A DNA stretch of 64,000 nucleotides, from assembly GCA_036417435.1 (NCBI GenBank), contig CM070910.1, positions 70,402,784 through 70,466,783 of the forward strand, written 5' to 3'. The notes under the pieces are model-generated. The model saw only the letters and a list, made by a program, of their open reading frames with translations. It made no database searches and was not told where the DNA came from. The translations under genes were made by a program, and so were the position numbers. The DNA comes from Inia geoffrensis. Taxonomy: Eukaryota > Chordata > Mammalia > Artiodactyla > Iniidae. How positions within the stretch are numbered: the stretch's first letter is position 1; every line of letters starts with the position of its first letter. This document shows positions 10,621 through 23,130 of the stretch, in pieces.

Positions 10621-11120
10621 AATTATATTTATTAAGGCGTCTTCAAAATACTGTGAGTAGTTTAGGGATTCCCCAGCTTCCTCTCTCTTGTCAGCAAGAG
10701 ATCTGGGAAGGATGCGGGGTAAACAAAGCCCAGCCCTGTTGCTCTCTCTTGCTTCAATCAAAGCAGCTCTGCTTCTATCTGCTGTGCTTCTATATGACAT
10801 TTCTTCTAAACAAAAATTCTCTGGTTAAAACAAATTTTAAGAACACAGTTGAACAATCCAATGACTCACAAAGACTGGGAAACCGAGAAATATATGGGGG
10901 CTCTATTATTTGCAAAGCAGCCTGTGCATTCACCCTGGTGATCTCTTCTGATAGCCTTTCACCCACCAAGGAAAGGCTGCCTCCCTTCTTCCTGAATTTC
11001 TCTGCAGCTCTTTAGCCCATAAACCAGTTACCCCATCATTTTACTTATTTATATTTAATGTTTTAAATTTATCTTTTTCCTAGAAAATGTGGAAATATAC
11101 ATAAAATAGGAAAAACATTT
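10621..11120. other. Unassigned DNA
   Basis: About 500 bp without a recognised element. A 120-codon frame at 10653 has no recognisable domain and is treated as chance. Confidence 0.4.
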
Positions 11121-11138
11121 AAAGATTATTCCTGATCT

Positions 11139-11257
11139 GGGAATTCCCTGGCAGTCCAGTGCTTAAGACTCCATGCTTCCACTGTGGGGTCATGGGTTCG
11201 ATTCCAGGTCAAGGAACGAATATCCCACATGCCACACAGTGCAGCCAAAACAAAAAA
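11139..11257 (+). mobile_element. Short tRNA-Glu SINE (artiodactyl type)
   Basis: Head 'gggaattccctggcagtcc', a B-box-like 'gggttcgattcc', the 'cacatgccacacagtgcagcc' type end, then an A tail. The imperfect 18-bp target duplication AAAGATTWTTCCTGATCT lies at 11121-11138 and 11258-11275. This older subfamily lacks the GC-rich CHR body. Confidence 0.88.
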
Positions 11258-11280
11258 AAAGATTTTTCCTGATCTTACCA

Positions 11281-12000
11281 TCCAGAAATAAACAATATAA
11301 TGTATTTTTACAGGTATTTATGCATAGATTTTGGGTTTGTTTTTTAACCGAGTTGCGCTTGCACATCTTATACAATTTTTTTTACTCTGCTGTTTTCATT
11401 TAATATCATAAACATTTTTCTATATATCTATATTCCTTCTTTTAAATGGCACTGTAATATTTCATACAGTGGGTGTCCTATAGTTTACTTAGCCTTTCCC
11501 CTATAGTTGGGCATTAAGATTGCTTCTAACTTTCTTACATTTAAATAACATTATGATGAATATGCACATGAAACATTTTTTAAATTATTACATATTGGGC
11601 TTCCCTGGTGGCGCAGTGGTTGAGAGTCCGCCTGCCGATGCAGGCGACATGGGTTCGTGCCCCGGTCCGGGAAGATCCCACATGTCGCAGAGCGGCTGGG
11701 CCCGTGAGCCATGGCCGCTGAGCCTGCGTGTGCGGAGCCTGTGCTCCGCAACGGGAGAGGCCACAACAGTGAGAGGCCAACGTACCACATTTAAAAAAAA
11801 AAAAAAAAAAAATTATTACTTATTTAGGGCAGTTTCTTTTATATAAACTCATAAAAGTGGAATCACTGCATCAAATAGCATAAATAATTTAAAGATATCA
11901 ATATCCTTTGCTTTCTAAAAGCCATATAAAATTTGCACCATCTCACTCATAGTGTTCCAGTGACTACTTCTTGCCCTCACCAGCTTTGGTAGCCCATAAT
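11281..12000 (-). mobile_element. Old L1M LINE fragment, ORF2 C-terminal region
   Basis: On the reverse strand this is the diverged ORF2 end. The forward-strand markers are 'ggcactgtaatatttcatac', 'cctatagttgggcattaag' and 'aaaagtggaatcactgcatc'. A CHR SINE at 11597-11809 splits it, and L1 sequence resumes after the SINE. Confidence 0.68.
11597..11809 (+). mobile_element. Cetacean CHR-type SINE nested in L1M
   Basis: Full-length head, body and A tail. The 15-bp target duplication AAATTATTACWTATT (one mismatch) lies at 11582-11596 and 11810-11824. Confidence 0.94.
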
Positions 12001-12241
12001 ATTATATTTTCCTATGACTAGAAAGTAAAACCCAAAGAATAGAAAAAAAACACAAACTACCTTCAGATTTTGTTTTCATTTGTAGTAATACCAATCTTTA
12101 TAAGCTAAAACTAGATAAAACAAATGAGAGTAAGTCTGGTTGTGATCACATTGTTGGGAATTTAATTCTAGCTTCACCAGGTGGAAAGCTAATAAAGATA
12201 TATTTACACCTTAAAGTAATATACGTGATTCAAGAAAAATA

Positions 12242-12447
12242 GGGCTTCCCTGGTGGCACAGTGGTTGAGAGTCTGCCTGCCGATGCAGGGGACACGGGTT
12301 CGTGCCCCGGTCCGGGAGGATCCCACATGCCGCGGAGCGGCTGGGCCCGTGAGCCATGGCCGCTGAGCCTGTGCGTCCGGAGCCTGTGCTCCGCAGCAGG
12401 AGAGGCCACAACAGTGAGAGGCCTACGTACCAAAAAAAAAGAAAAAA
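12242..12447 (+). mobile_element. Cetacean CHR-type SINE
   Basis: Full-length copy beginning 'gggcttccctggtggcacag', with an A-rich tail that includes G interruptions. Target duplication AAGAAAAAT at 12232-12240 and 12448-12456. Confidence 0.93.
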
Positions 12448-12456
12448 AAGAAAAAT

Positions 12457-13630
12457 GACATTACTCTCCTTGCAAACCAGTTCTTTATACTCTCTTACCA
12501 TTCTCTTGCATTGGAACCTGGTGAAAAATTATACAATTGGATACTCATAAGATTATGTGCAAACATTTACTTTTATCCAAAGCTTGTTTTCAAGGTTACA
12601 TCTGTAAAGTCATGAAGTTCTGCTGGTTTACAGAGTAACATATAAGCTACCTGAAATAACAACTGAAAAGTAAGTGGCAAGGAGCATTGCTACATGAGCC
12701 TTTATTTTTAATGGAATATAGATAATTTCTAATTTTTCTCCAGAACATAGACTTGAGCCTAGTTGGCAGTTAATTGCCATAAAAGAGTAATAGAGTGCCT
12801 TTAACTCTAGAATGCACCTTCCCACAATGAGAATACTAGAACTGTATCAGAAGCTTTTCTACCCAAGGTAGTCAGGTAGAAAACAGCTGCACATTAAGGA
12901 AAAATGTACAAGAGCTAAAGCCAAGCTTTCTGCCCAAATAGTGAGGAAGATGGTACCAGACATGAACAAAAACCAAAAAAATCTCAGCCACTGGTACCAA
13001 CAATTTTCAGTGACCTCTCAAGTTCCTCTTATATCCTTTGACTTCAACCATACCTGTGCCATGCCGCATCCTTGAGGCCAGAGCTGGTGACACAGGTACT
13101 GATATTACACAATTATCTGTTGGGTAGGTTTTAACTCTAAAAAGGTTAAGAATTGCCACTTTATGTCTCCAATTCCAAATTAAATGGAAAAGTGGAAATT
13201 AAGAAAGCATAGCAAAGCTTTCATATCCTCCATGTTTGTTCATAGTATAGATTAATACAGTGTATTCCCTGTCCCCCAATCGTACGTGAATAGTTTTCAA
13301 TTTTGTCCAGCCAAACTTTTTAATCAAACAAGCAACAAAATAGACTCTTCATCCATCTTCTTTTAAAGCAGCTGAAGAAAATGAAATGTCCTGAAGGCAG
13401 GCCACCAAAGGGAAAAAGACACTACAGAAAGAGCTTGGGTCACTCACAAGCTAAAAGATCAGACACAGAGAGACTGACAGATAAGTCCAACCTTAGCTTT
13501 CTATGACATCCCCCTTTCTCTTCCTTTGATTATTGATGATTTTGGAATCTTTTTCAATAGATTTCTGTCCCATTTAAAGGGACATAGATGCTATTATAGA
13601 TAGTTTCCTGAACACCACAGGTTAAACGAT
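12457..13630. other. Unassigned DNA
   Basis: No gene or known repeat recognised in about 1.2 kb. Confidence 0.4.
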
Positions 13631-13805
13631 CTAAAGTCATCACTGCAGTAGTTCATAGCCTTGGTCATGCATTAGAACCACTGGGGAGCTTTTAAAAACA
13701 ATGTCCCAAGCCAACTAAATCAGAATTCTGCTTGGGCAGCATGCTATGCCCAGGCCTCAGTATTTTTTAGCTCCCTCAGCATTGAGCTGTGTACTAGACT
13801 TGGAG
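13631..13805 (+). repeat. MER5A-like hAT-Charlie fragment
   Basis: The blocks 'catgcattagaaccactggg', 'gagcttttaaaaacaatg' and 'ctaaatcagaattctgcttg' follow the MER5A order. Diverged, with ends not exact. Confidence 0.6.
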
Positions 13806-14975
13806 CCCGTGTTTCTGTGGCATAAAAAGTAATAATCTCATAAGACCCTGATTGGTCACAGTTGTTTATTGTTCAGATTGAAAAAAAAGTGACAGGGAGG
13901 GACTAAAAGGTATATTTTAGGAAAGGGGACTTAGAGATAACCTAATTTTATTCCCTCATTTAAGTGTTAGCAGGGAGTCTCCTTTCCTTTAATATGCAAA
14001 TTCTAATGACTTTTGAATCACCCGTGCTTGAAGTTTATTTACCAAACCTGGTTTGTAAAGAATTCTCTTTCTCCGGGTGCTTCTCAGAATCCTCAGATAA
14101 TGTGCACACCTTCCTGCTCCGCTGTTTCCCCAAGTCGCTTTCCACCTCAGCCAGGCATTTGGCCCCAGGCTGTTTGTCCTGCCCCTCTGAAGCCCACTCA
14201 CTGCTCAGCCCTCTCCAAATAGCCCCCCTCCCAAACACAATTCAGTCTGTATTTTCTCCACCTGCAACTCTCAACAGAATTTCAGTGCTGATTTGGGCTT
14301 GAAGAACAACAAAAAAGCATCCCATAACTGCCACTTGAGAGGCCACCCTCAAGGGTACAACCTCTCCCTATTCCATCCTTTCTTTCCCTCCCTTCCTTCT
14401 CTGGGGTCCCTTGTGTCATCTCATGGCATCAGGAGAAGCACCTGGTTCTTAGCCATCATCCCAAATTACCCTAAAGGAAAGCAATCTGCAGCCATGCTAT
14501 TCTGCAGAGACCATTGGTTTCATTTATTAAGGGAGCAGATTAGCTCATTATTGGAACCACAACACCTCCAAAGCTCCCTCCATGAAAAGGCCATTTACTT
14601 CAACTCTCCTTGATCTTCAAGAATAAATCCATTCAAACTAGCCCAACCTTAAAGGAAATTTTATTGGAGAAATAACAGGGATATTTATTTCACAGAAGTC
14701 AAGAATCAGCAGAACGAAGCTGGGTCTCATGAGGACTGGAATCAGGAATCTGGAAAATCAGGACCTCAAGTAGTTTTCTCTATTGGTCCAAGATCAGGTG
14801 GCCTCTTTCTTCCTTCTTTCTATGCACAGAGACATAAGGGAGCATGATGGATTTGGGAGACTCTATAGCGCCACTTGACTGTAAGGCAGGGCACCAGCTG
14901 AGGAACAGACTGAACGTGGGGTTGGAGAAATAGTCAAGGCTTGGCACATCTCAGGCATCCAATCAATATATATGG
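13806..14975. other. Unassigned DNA
   Basis: About 1.2 kb. Open frames of 106-112 codons at 13964 and 14293 have no recognisable domain, and I see no exon-like boundaries that I can defend. Confidence 0.4.
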
Positions 14976-15015
14976 AAGAAAAACAAACAAGCAAACAAAA
15001 CAAACAAACACACAC

Positions 15016-15058
<43 letters not shown>
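14976..15058. repeat. Compound microsatellite (CAAA)n-(CA)n-(TA)n
   Basis: The CAAA-rich run passes into CACACA and then about 19 uninterrupted TA units. This is a likely length-variable site. Confidence 0.92.
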
Positions 15059-15059
<1 letters not shown>

Positions 15060-15149
15060 AATAGGTGCATGACAATGACTTTTGTTTGGGAGATGTTGTC
15101 AATTATTTAATGGCAAAGGACCAATAGGAAATTGATTGGTGATCAGAAG

Positions 15150-15470
15150 AAATATCTGGCTGGCAATAGAGATTTGTATTACCAGCCTGAAGTAGTAGTT
15201 TGAACACCAAGTCAATAAATCACACAGGGAGACTACATAGAGAAAAGAAAAAAGAGGCTAAGGACAGATGCCTGGGGATACACTGGCATTTAAGGGATAA
15301 GTAAAGGAGGAAGAAGGTGAGAAGGAGAATGAGCGAGACTAGTGAGAACAGGAGGAAAACAAAGAGCAAGCAGCGTTGCACAAACAACAGCAGATGGTCT
15401 TCAAGAAGAGAAAGTGGAGAAAAGAGACAAAGGCTGCCCTGAAATCAGTGTTGGGAACCAAGAGGCTCTT
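15150..15470 (-). mobile_element. L2 LINE fragment (CR1 clade), reverse strand
   Basis: The forward-strand order 'gatgcctggggatacactgg', 'gaaggagaatgagcgagac' and 'gtgagaacaggaggaaaac' is the complement of the L2 ORF around the reverse transcriptase. Strongly diverged. Confidence 0.55.
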
Positions 15471-15589
15471 TCACTGCTCTTGATGAGCTTTGGTTCAGAG
15501 GTGGGCTGGGCAGAGGCCAGGGTGTGTGTGTGCTGGCTTGAGTGGGCCGTGGGAATGTGGACAGTGGGTGGGACCACTCCTAAGAGGCT

Positions 15590-15780
15590 ACTCTCCTTGC
15601 TGTTTTCACACAATCTATCTCATCTAATCGTCACAGAAATCCTGTGAATCAGGGATCATTATCCCTATTAATAGATAAGAAAACAAACTCGGAGAAAATT
15701 TTTTAATAATCCAACCTCCATTTCTGATAGTATAGCGGACAGATACTCTGTCTGCACACAACCCTCCTAGAGCAGAACTA
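15590..15780 (-). repeat. MIR SINE, reverse strand
   Basis: The antisense MIR order is clear: 'gtcacagaaatcctgtga', 'tcattatccctattaatag' and 'ataagaaaacaaactcgga'. Confidence 0.75.
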
Positions 15781-15864
15781 AAAATGTTCATTTTATTGCT
15801 ATATTTCATGCCATCCTGTATGATAACTATAAATATTTTAATATATTTAATATTAGCATTTTTT

Positions 15865-15960
15865 AATTTCCAAGGTTACATAGCTAAAGGAGACATTGCC
15901 TATATTCAAACTGCAATCTGTCAGACCAAAAATTCACATTCTTTGTTGGTTAGTTGCTTT
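15865..15960 (-). repeat. MIR SINE fragment, reverse strand
   Basis: 'caaggttacatagctaaagg' followed by 'tcaaactgcaatctgtcag' matches the antisense MIR 5' half. It may be part of the neighbouring copy or a separate one. Confidence 0.55.
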
Positions 15961-17120
15961 GGGGGAATCTTGTTTTAACTTAAATAGTACAAGTGACAAT
16001 TTAAAATGTCAAAAAATGTCAGGTTTTTCTTCACTGGCGCTACTCCACATCATTTTTCAAGTGTTGAAATCAAAACCGAACACTGTTTTCTAAGCATAAT
16101 CCGAGCAACACCAATTACAGCTGCTCCAGATGATTGCAGATCTACTGAGTGTTTTTTCCTAGCATCTTCTCTGGAACTGAAGTTAGCCAATTCTTTACTG
16201 TCAAGGCCTCTGTAACTACCAAATTGTGCCTTCAATTGCATTGAAAGTTGATCCAAAGTTCAACTAACTTCACTTCCTGCTAATCCATACTCCCAAATGT
16301 TCTTTTTATCTTTCCAATGGCTATACACAATTAGGACAGGCCTAAAGTTGGCATAGGAATCCCAGAAAAATTCATTTTGGGTCAAGCTCAAGGTTTGAGG
16401 GGTCTTATGTTGATTAAAACCTTTGTAAATGAGTATGAAGAGAAGAGAATTATCCCTGACTTCACCCACGCTGCTAAGGAAGACGCTGGTTAAGGTACAA
16501 GAGTTACCCAAAGGCTTGGCCATGGCTACCTGCAAACTACCTCAACTGTAATTAATCCAGGAACCTGCCTGGTCATGCACTGGCCAGGGAAAGGAGTCCT
16601 GGGATTTGTCAGAGATAGGTTATTGTGAGAGAGAACAACAAACAAATAGAAATTTTCTTTGCTGTGTTTAGGAATAATCACTCCTTACTGTTTGCCTCTC
16701 CATTCAAGCATGAAGAATGAATGTCAAGAATGCCATGCCCGCCTCAGGAGGAACATAGCACAGGGTTTTAGGGTTTTACTCTGAAACAGACTAACATTCA
16801 GCAGAGCTCTATAGCAAAATTATTCTTCACATTCCCCACTATGCATTTTACAGGAAGAATATGATATTGGGCATGACCATGAAATCCTAACATCCCAATG
16901 TATGTAGTAATCACTAACATAAGTAATGTGTGGAATAGGTGTGTCTTCTGATCTTTTTCAATGAAGAGACTGAATTTACAAATTCATTTCATATTTAGAA
17001 AACAAAACTGGGTATACAATAGGATCAAACTGTTGGGAAGTACACATAGATGTGAAATTCTATCAAATGAAAGTGAATATTATAATTATCATAATAATAG
17101 ATTTAATTTATTCTTTATTT
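15961..17120. other. Unassigned DNA
   Basis: No gene or known repeat recognised in about 1.15 kb. Confidence 0.4.
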
Positions 17121-17489
17121 TTGTAGACTACATTCCATTATAGGTGATTACAAAATAATGGGTATAATTTCTTGTGCTATACAGTAAATCCTTGTTGCTT
17201 ATCTATTTTATATGTAGTAGTTTGTATCTGTTAATCCCATACTCCTAATTTATCCCTCCCACCAGTCCCTCTCCCCTTTGGTAAACGCAAGTTTGTTTTC
17301 CATGTCTGTGAGCCTGTTTCTGTTTTGTATATACATTCATTTGTGGGTTCTTTTAGGTTCCACATATAAGTCATATCACATGGTATTTGTCTTTCTCTGT
17401 TAGACTTATTTCACTAAGCATAATATTCTCTAGGTCCATCTACATTGCTGCAAATGGCAGTATTTCATTCTTTTTACGGCTGAGTAATA

Positions 17490-17555
17490 TTACATTATAT
17501 ATATGTATATATATACACATATTATATATCATATTATATACACATATATATATTA
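17490..17555. repeat. AT-rich simple repeat inside the L1
   Basis: Imperfect TATATA/TACACA repeats replace the usual 'gagtaatattccattg' continuation of L1 ORF2, so this is an expanded microsatellite within the LINE. Confidence 0.8.
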
Positions 17556-19102
17556 CCTTCTTAATCAAATCATCTGTTGATGGACACTTGGGTTGCTTCA
17601 TGTCTTGGCTATTGTAAATGCTGCTATGAACACTGAGATGCATGTATCTTTTCGAATTAGTGTTTTCATTTTTTCCAGATATTTACTCAGGAGCTGAATT
17701 GCTGGATCATAGGGTAGTTCTATTTTTAGTTTTTTAAGGAAACTTCATACTGTTTTTCATAGTGGCTGCACCAATTTGCATTCCTTTGTGCAAATTCCAA
17801 TTTGCACTCTTACACAAATGTAAGTGTAAGAGGGTCCCTTTTTTTCCCTCACCTTCTTCAACATTTGTTACTTGTAGACTTTTTGAGATAGCCATTCTGA
17901 CAGCTGTGAGATGATACCTCACTGTGGTTTTGGTTTACATTTCTCTAATAATTAGCAGTGTCGAGCATTTTTACATGTGCCTGCTAGCAGTCTGTATGTC
18001 TTCTTTGAAAAAATGTCTGTTCAGGTCTTTTGCCCATTCTTTGATGGGATTGTTTGTATTTTGATATTGAGTTGTATGAGCTGTTTATATATTTTGGATA
18101 TTAACTCCTTATCGGTGGCATTGTCAACAAATATTTTCTCCCATTCCGTAGGTTGTCTTTTCATTTTGTTGATGCTTTCCTTTGTCGTGCAAAAGTTTTT
18201 AAGTTTAACTAGGTCTCATTTGCTTATTTTTGCTTTTATTTCTTTTGCCTTGGGAGACTGAGTTAAGAAAATACTGCTATGATTTATGTCAGTGTCCTGC
18301 CTATGTTCTCTTCTAGGAGTTTTATGGTTTCAAGTCGTACATTTAGGTCTTTAAACCGTTTTGAGTTTATTTTTGTATATGGTGTGAGGGAATGTTCTAA
18401 TCTTGTTGCTTTACATATGGCTGTCCAGTTTTCCCAGTACCACTGTCTTCTGAAGAGACTGTCTTTTCTCCATTGTATATTCTTGACTCATTTATCATAG
18501 ATTAATTGACCATAGGTGCGTGGGCTTATTTCTGGGCTCTCTATTCTGTTCTATTGATCTATGCGTCTGTTTTTGTGCCAATATCATGCTGTTTTCATTA
18601 CTTTAACTTTGCAGTCTGAAGTCTGGGAGGGTTGTACCTCCAGCTTTGTTCTTTTTTCTCAGGATTGCTTTGACAATTCTGGATCTTTTGTGATTCCATA
18701 TATATTTTAGTATTATTTGTTCTAGTTCTGGGGAAAATGGCAGGAGTATTTTGATAGGGATTGCATTAAATGTGTAGATTGCTTTGGGTAGTATGGCCAT
18801 TTTAATAATATGATTCTTCTAATCCAAGAGCATAGGATCTCTCTATTTCTTTGAATCATCTTCAATTTACTTCATCAGTATTTTATAGGTATAAGTCTTT
18901 CATCTTCTTGGTTAAGTTTTAAGACTATAGGTCTTTCATATTCTTGGTTAAGTTTATTCCTAGGTATTTTATTCTTTTTGATGCAATTTTAAATGGGATT
19001 TTTTTCTCATATTTCATTATTAGTGTATAGAAGTGCAACAGATTTCTGTATATTAATCTTGTATCCTGAAACCTTGCTGAATTCATTTATTAGTTTTAAT
19101 AG

Positions 19103-19317
19103 TATTTTTTTTTTTTTTTTTTTTGGCAGTACGCGGGCCTCTCACTGTTGTGGCCTCTCCCGTTGCGGAGCACAGTCTCCAGACGCGCAGACTCAGAGGC
19201 CATGGCTCACGGGCCTAGCCGCTCCACGGCATGTGGGATCTTCCCGGACCAGGGCACGAACCCGCGTCCCCTGTATCGGCAGGCGGACTCTCAACCACTG
19301 CGCCACCAGGGAAGCCC
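19103..19317 (-). mobile_element. Cetacean CHR-type SINE, reverse strand, inside L1
   Basis: Poly(T) at the left, then the complement of the whole GC-rich body and head, ending 'ccaccagggaagccc'. Target duplication TAGTTYTAATA at 19091-19101 and 19318-19328 (one mismatch). Confidence 0.94.
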
Positions 19318-19700
19318 TAGTTCTAATACCTTTTGAGTGGAGACTTTAGGGTTCTCTATATAGAGTACCATGTTATCTACAAATAGTGACAGTTTTACCT
19401 TTTCCCCTTCCAACTTGAATACCTTTTATTTCTTTTTCTTGTCTGATTGCTGTGACTAGGACTTCCAATATTATGTTAAATAGAAGTGATGATAGTGGGC
19501 ATCCTTTTCTTGTTCTTAAATTTAATGGGAAGGCTTTCAGCTTTTCACCATTGCATGTTACATTGACTGTGGCTTTGTCGTAAATGGCCTTTACTGTGTT
19601 GAGATATGTTCCCTCTATACCCACTTTGAGAAGAGTTTTTATCATGAATGGATGTTGAATTTTATCAAATGGCTTTTTCAGCATCTATTGAGGTGAATAA

Positions 19701-22150
19701 TAGATTATTCTTAATTTCCTATTTATATGTCTATATTTTCTAAATGTTAAACAATGAGCATGTTATTTTTACAGTAATCACAAAGTAAATGTTTTTCCAC
19801 AGTCATTGTTTCATGGTTCACAGTTATTGTTTGCATCAATAGGCTATAGGGCTACAAGGAGGTCAGATGATGTGTGACTCAAAGATCAGAACACAGGAAT
19901 AGTGAAAGTTCCAGAAGACAGATCTGGATCAGTATAAGGCTAAAGTCCCTAATAAGTCAAGCTCTTCACAAACAGCAAGATCTACCTTGGGAAGTAATAA
20001 AATTCAGGTTTTTTTTCTCACTGATCCCTTTCTATGCCCACAGACAGACAGAAGATGGAGAGGGTACACCCAGGAGTCAGAATGACACAGACAGCCCCAC
20101 TGGAGAGACTTCCAGCCAGACAGAGATGCTATTTCCATGTTAATAAAGAATTAGCGGTGGACATTTTGCACAGAATATGAAAGAAAATAATCCTTGATAG
20201 TAATACAGTACATTAAAATTTTCTGTTACATGGACTTTGAACTTTTGCAGATTAGAGATAGAACTTTTGGTCAGTAGTAAAAAGAACGTGAAACACAAAT
20301 AATAATCTTCCTACCCAAACACCTGTGACAAGAATGATATGGAGAAAAAGAAGGTCAGCAAAGTCTAGACTATAAAACAGGAGAACTCATCCTGCATTAT
20401 GGCAGAGGTAACCTGGCTGAGTGTTTCCACTAATAATTTTTAATGAAGATAAGCTGGAAATTAATAATAGAACCCTAATGTGTGATTGATGAATTTAAAG
20501 TCTACTGAATTAAATCCTTTGGTAAGACATAAAACTTTTGTTGCTTGTTGAGGATGTAGTCATTCTTCACAAATCTTTTCTATTGTTTTCAAAATGCTAA
20601 GGAATAATTTCAGAAAGATCCAATACGCAGCTATCAGGACCGGAGAGATCAAGATTCTCATGAATGCACTAAGGAAAAACAGGAAACAAAACACTTGAAG
20701 AAGTAAGGTTTGCCAAAATTTCTGACTTAATGCACAAGTTAGAGTGAATTTAGCAGAGTGTCAATCACACTTTCCAAAACTCCAGGAAGAACATTTCAGA
20801 CCATGACTAAAGAAAGTTACTCTTTAAAAAAAAAAAAAAATCACAGTTCTAGGTCAATTAGCATGTGACCTTGACACTCCTTTGCAAAAGACAAATCAAC
20901 AATCTATTCAATAACAGTGTTAAACAGTGATATCTAATGGCTCCTGGGCACCAAAACCTCTGTTTACAAACTTAATACAAATATCTAATTCTTTGAAACA
21001 TTCCCCTGATGGAATAGATACAGTAATTAACTGGTGTTCTGCATAACAGTGCCGCAGTATTTACCCACATATAACAGAGTTCTTAAAAGTCCTGAAAGCC
21101 AGAAACATGTTTTATGAGATCTCAGTTTTCTCTAATTATCTAAATATATGACTGTAAAATCTAACAAATTTTTAAAATAAAATTTATTTTAAACCAGTTT
21201 ATTTTGTAAAAAGAAAAACACACCCTTTAGGGCAGTAAGGAAGCTCTTGCAATCCCACTAAAGTTTCACAATTCCAGGAAGAATTGTGAGACTCGCCTTT
21301 TAGAAGTTTGGCACCATGGTAGTTTCATTCTCCTTGCACCACACGTATGATATAATTTTCAACAGGTAAGCACTCACTGCCTGGAGGAATGAAGCCAACC
21401 TCTCCGGATCAATTGAACACAGCCTTACTAGCAGCTTCTGGACCGCAGAGATAGACTACTCAGTGTCAGCTGTAGGGTAGATAACTATTGGATTGATTCA
21501 GCCTGGGCCCCAGGTGGCTAATAGTATTTGAGAATACTAATAGTTTTTTAATTCGACTGACTTCTCTGGGAAATACTCAGAATCATTAACTTTAAATTAA
21601 AGAATAAAGACTGTGAACAAGATTCTGCAAAGGAGGCTCCTGCCACCGTACTGTTTCATAAAACACCTTTATTTTAAGACATTTGGGGGTGGAAGTGGGA
21701 TAGTAAAAGACGAGAAGATGAAACACTTCTTTCAAGTTCAAGTGTCCTACCCTGGCTCCTCTTAGAGAAAGGTTCTAAACCGAAATCAAAGAGCACTTTC
21801 TAAACGTGAGCAGATTTGGTATATTTATATGTACGTATTCCCTAGGGAGAAAGTATAATAAGGTTAATTAGACTCTCAAAAAGGTTAATTACCCAAAAAT
21901 GTTAATAGTCACTGCAATGTGTGACCTAATTTGTGAATTCATGGTTTGCAAGATTTAATTCTGTTTAGTGAAGAAGTCTAATTAAAAACAATCACAAACT
22001 TGTGTCCAGTGTGACACAGATGCCTGGTCTCAGAAGGATATGCTCACTTGTATGTCACATACTTCAGGTTTCTGCAGCTGTGAGTAAATAAAGGTTTTGT
22101 GGTTACATCAGAGGCAAACCTATGACTAGATACTCCTTTTCATAAATTAG
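19701..22150. other. Unassigned DNA
   Basis: About 2.4 kb, the second-longest stretch here without a recognised repeat. There is an 89-codon frame at 19874 with no domain, and I see no exon evidence. It is a reasonable place to look for conserved noncoding sequence. Confidence 0.4.
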
Positions 22151-22157
22151 GCAGTTG

Positions 22158-22368
22158 GGATTAACATATACGCACTACTATATATAAAATAGATAATCAA
22201 CAAGGACCTACTGTATAGCACCGGGAACTCTACTCAGTACTCTGTAATAACCTATATGTGAAAAGAATAGATATATGTATATGTATAACTAAATCACTTT
22301 TCTGTACACCTGAAACTAACACAATATTGTAAATGAACTATATTCCAATATAAATTTTTTTTAAAAAA
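22158..22368 (+). mobile_element. L1 LINE 3' UTR, severely 5'-truncated
   Basis: Only about 210 bp of 3' UTR remain: 'aatcaacaaggacctactg', 'atagcaccgggaactctac' and 'ctgaaactaacacaatattg'. The short target duplication GCAGTTG at 22151-22157 and 22369-22375 marks a very short insertion. Confidence 0.82.
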
Positions 22369-22376
22369 GCAGTTGT

Positions 22377-22577
22377 GGGCTTCCCTGGTGGCGCAGTGGT
22401 TGAGAGTCCACCTGCCAATACAGAGGACACGGGCTCGTGCCCTGGTCCAGGAAGATCCCACATGCCACGGAGCGGCTGGGCCCGTGAGCCATGGCTGCTG
22501 AGCCTGCGCGTCCAGAGCCTGTGCTCCACAGCGGGAGAGGCCACAACAGTGAGAGGCCCGCGTACCGCAAAACAAAA
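22377..22577 (+). mobile_element. Cetacean CHR-type SINE in the tail of an L1
   Basis: Full-length head and body. The target duplication AAAAAGCAGTTGT at 22364-22376 and 22578-22590 includes the L1 A tail and the L1's own target duplication. The SINE therefore used the L1 tail junction as its insertion site. Confidence 0.94.
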
Positions 22578-22594
22578 AAAAAGCAGTTGTCTCT

Positions 22595-23130
22595 TACCAT
22601 ATTCATTCATTCCAGAAATATTTATTGAGCATTTAATGTATGTGAGACACTGCTCTAGATGTCTGGGATACATCTATGGAAAAAAACAGAGATTTCTGCC
22701 CATGTGGAACTTGTATTCTAGCAAAGCAAGATAGACAATAAACACAAGACTTAATACATGAGTAAAGTATATAGTATGTTAGAATGTGGCAAGTACTATG
22801 GAAAAAAGAAAAAGTAGACCAGGATCTGGAGTACAGGGGTGGGCTTTGGTTGGGTTGCAATTTTAAACAGAATGGTCTGTGAAGATCTCTTTGAGGAGGT
22901 CACATTTGAGCCACGACAGGTGAATTTCTAGATAAGAGCCCTTCTAGGCAGGAGGAACAGCCAGCGCAAAGGCCTTAAGTTGACAGTATTCCTGGGGGGC
23001 TCCAGGAAAAGCAAGGAGGCCAGCATGGCTACAGTACAGGAAGCAACGGGGGAAGTTATAGGAGATGGCATCAGAGAAGTAATACAGGTGCAGCATTCAA
23101 GACCTTGGGGGCCACTGGAAGGGATCTGGC
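22595..23130 (-). mobile_element. L2 LINE 3' region, reverse strand
   Basis: The forward strand shows the complement of the L2 3' end ('attcattcattccagaaata', 'gagcatttaatgtatgtgag'). It continues into the ORF with 'cacatttgagccacgacag', 'ggaacagccagcgcaaaggc' and 'aaggaggccagcatggct'. Confidence 0.72.

Larger units (their letters stand above)
17125..19700 (-). mobile_element. L1 LINE, 5'-truncated, reverse strand
   Basis: The 3' UTR is at the left ('ttatctattttatatgtag', 'tttatccctccc') and ORF2 runs rightwards as its reverse complement. Translated pieces include an ORF2 C-terminal region at 18603-18800 ('[13 protein letters not shown]', '[13 protein letters not shown]') and a reverse transcriptase part at 19373-19684 ('[20 protein letters not shown]'). 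Many stops and frameshifts make it inactive. A CHR SINE splits it at 19103, and a 36-bp tandem duplication lies at 18895-18966. It is truncated in the reverse transcriptase near 19700. Confidence 0.88.
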
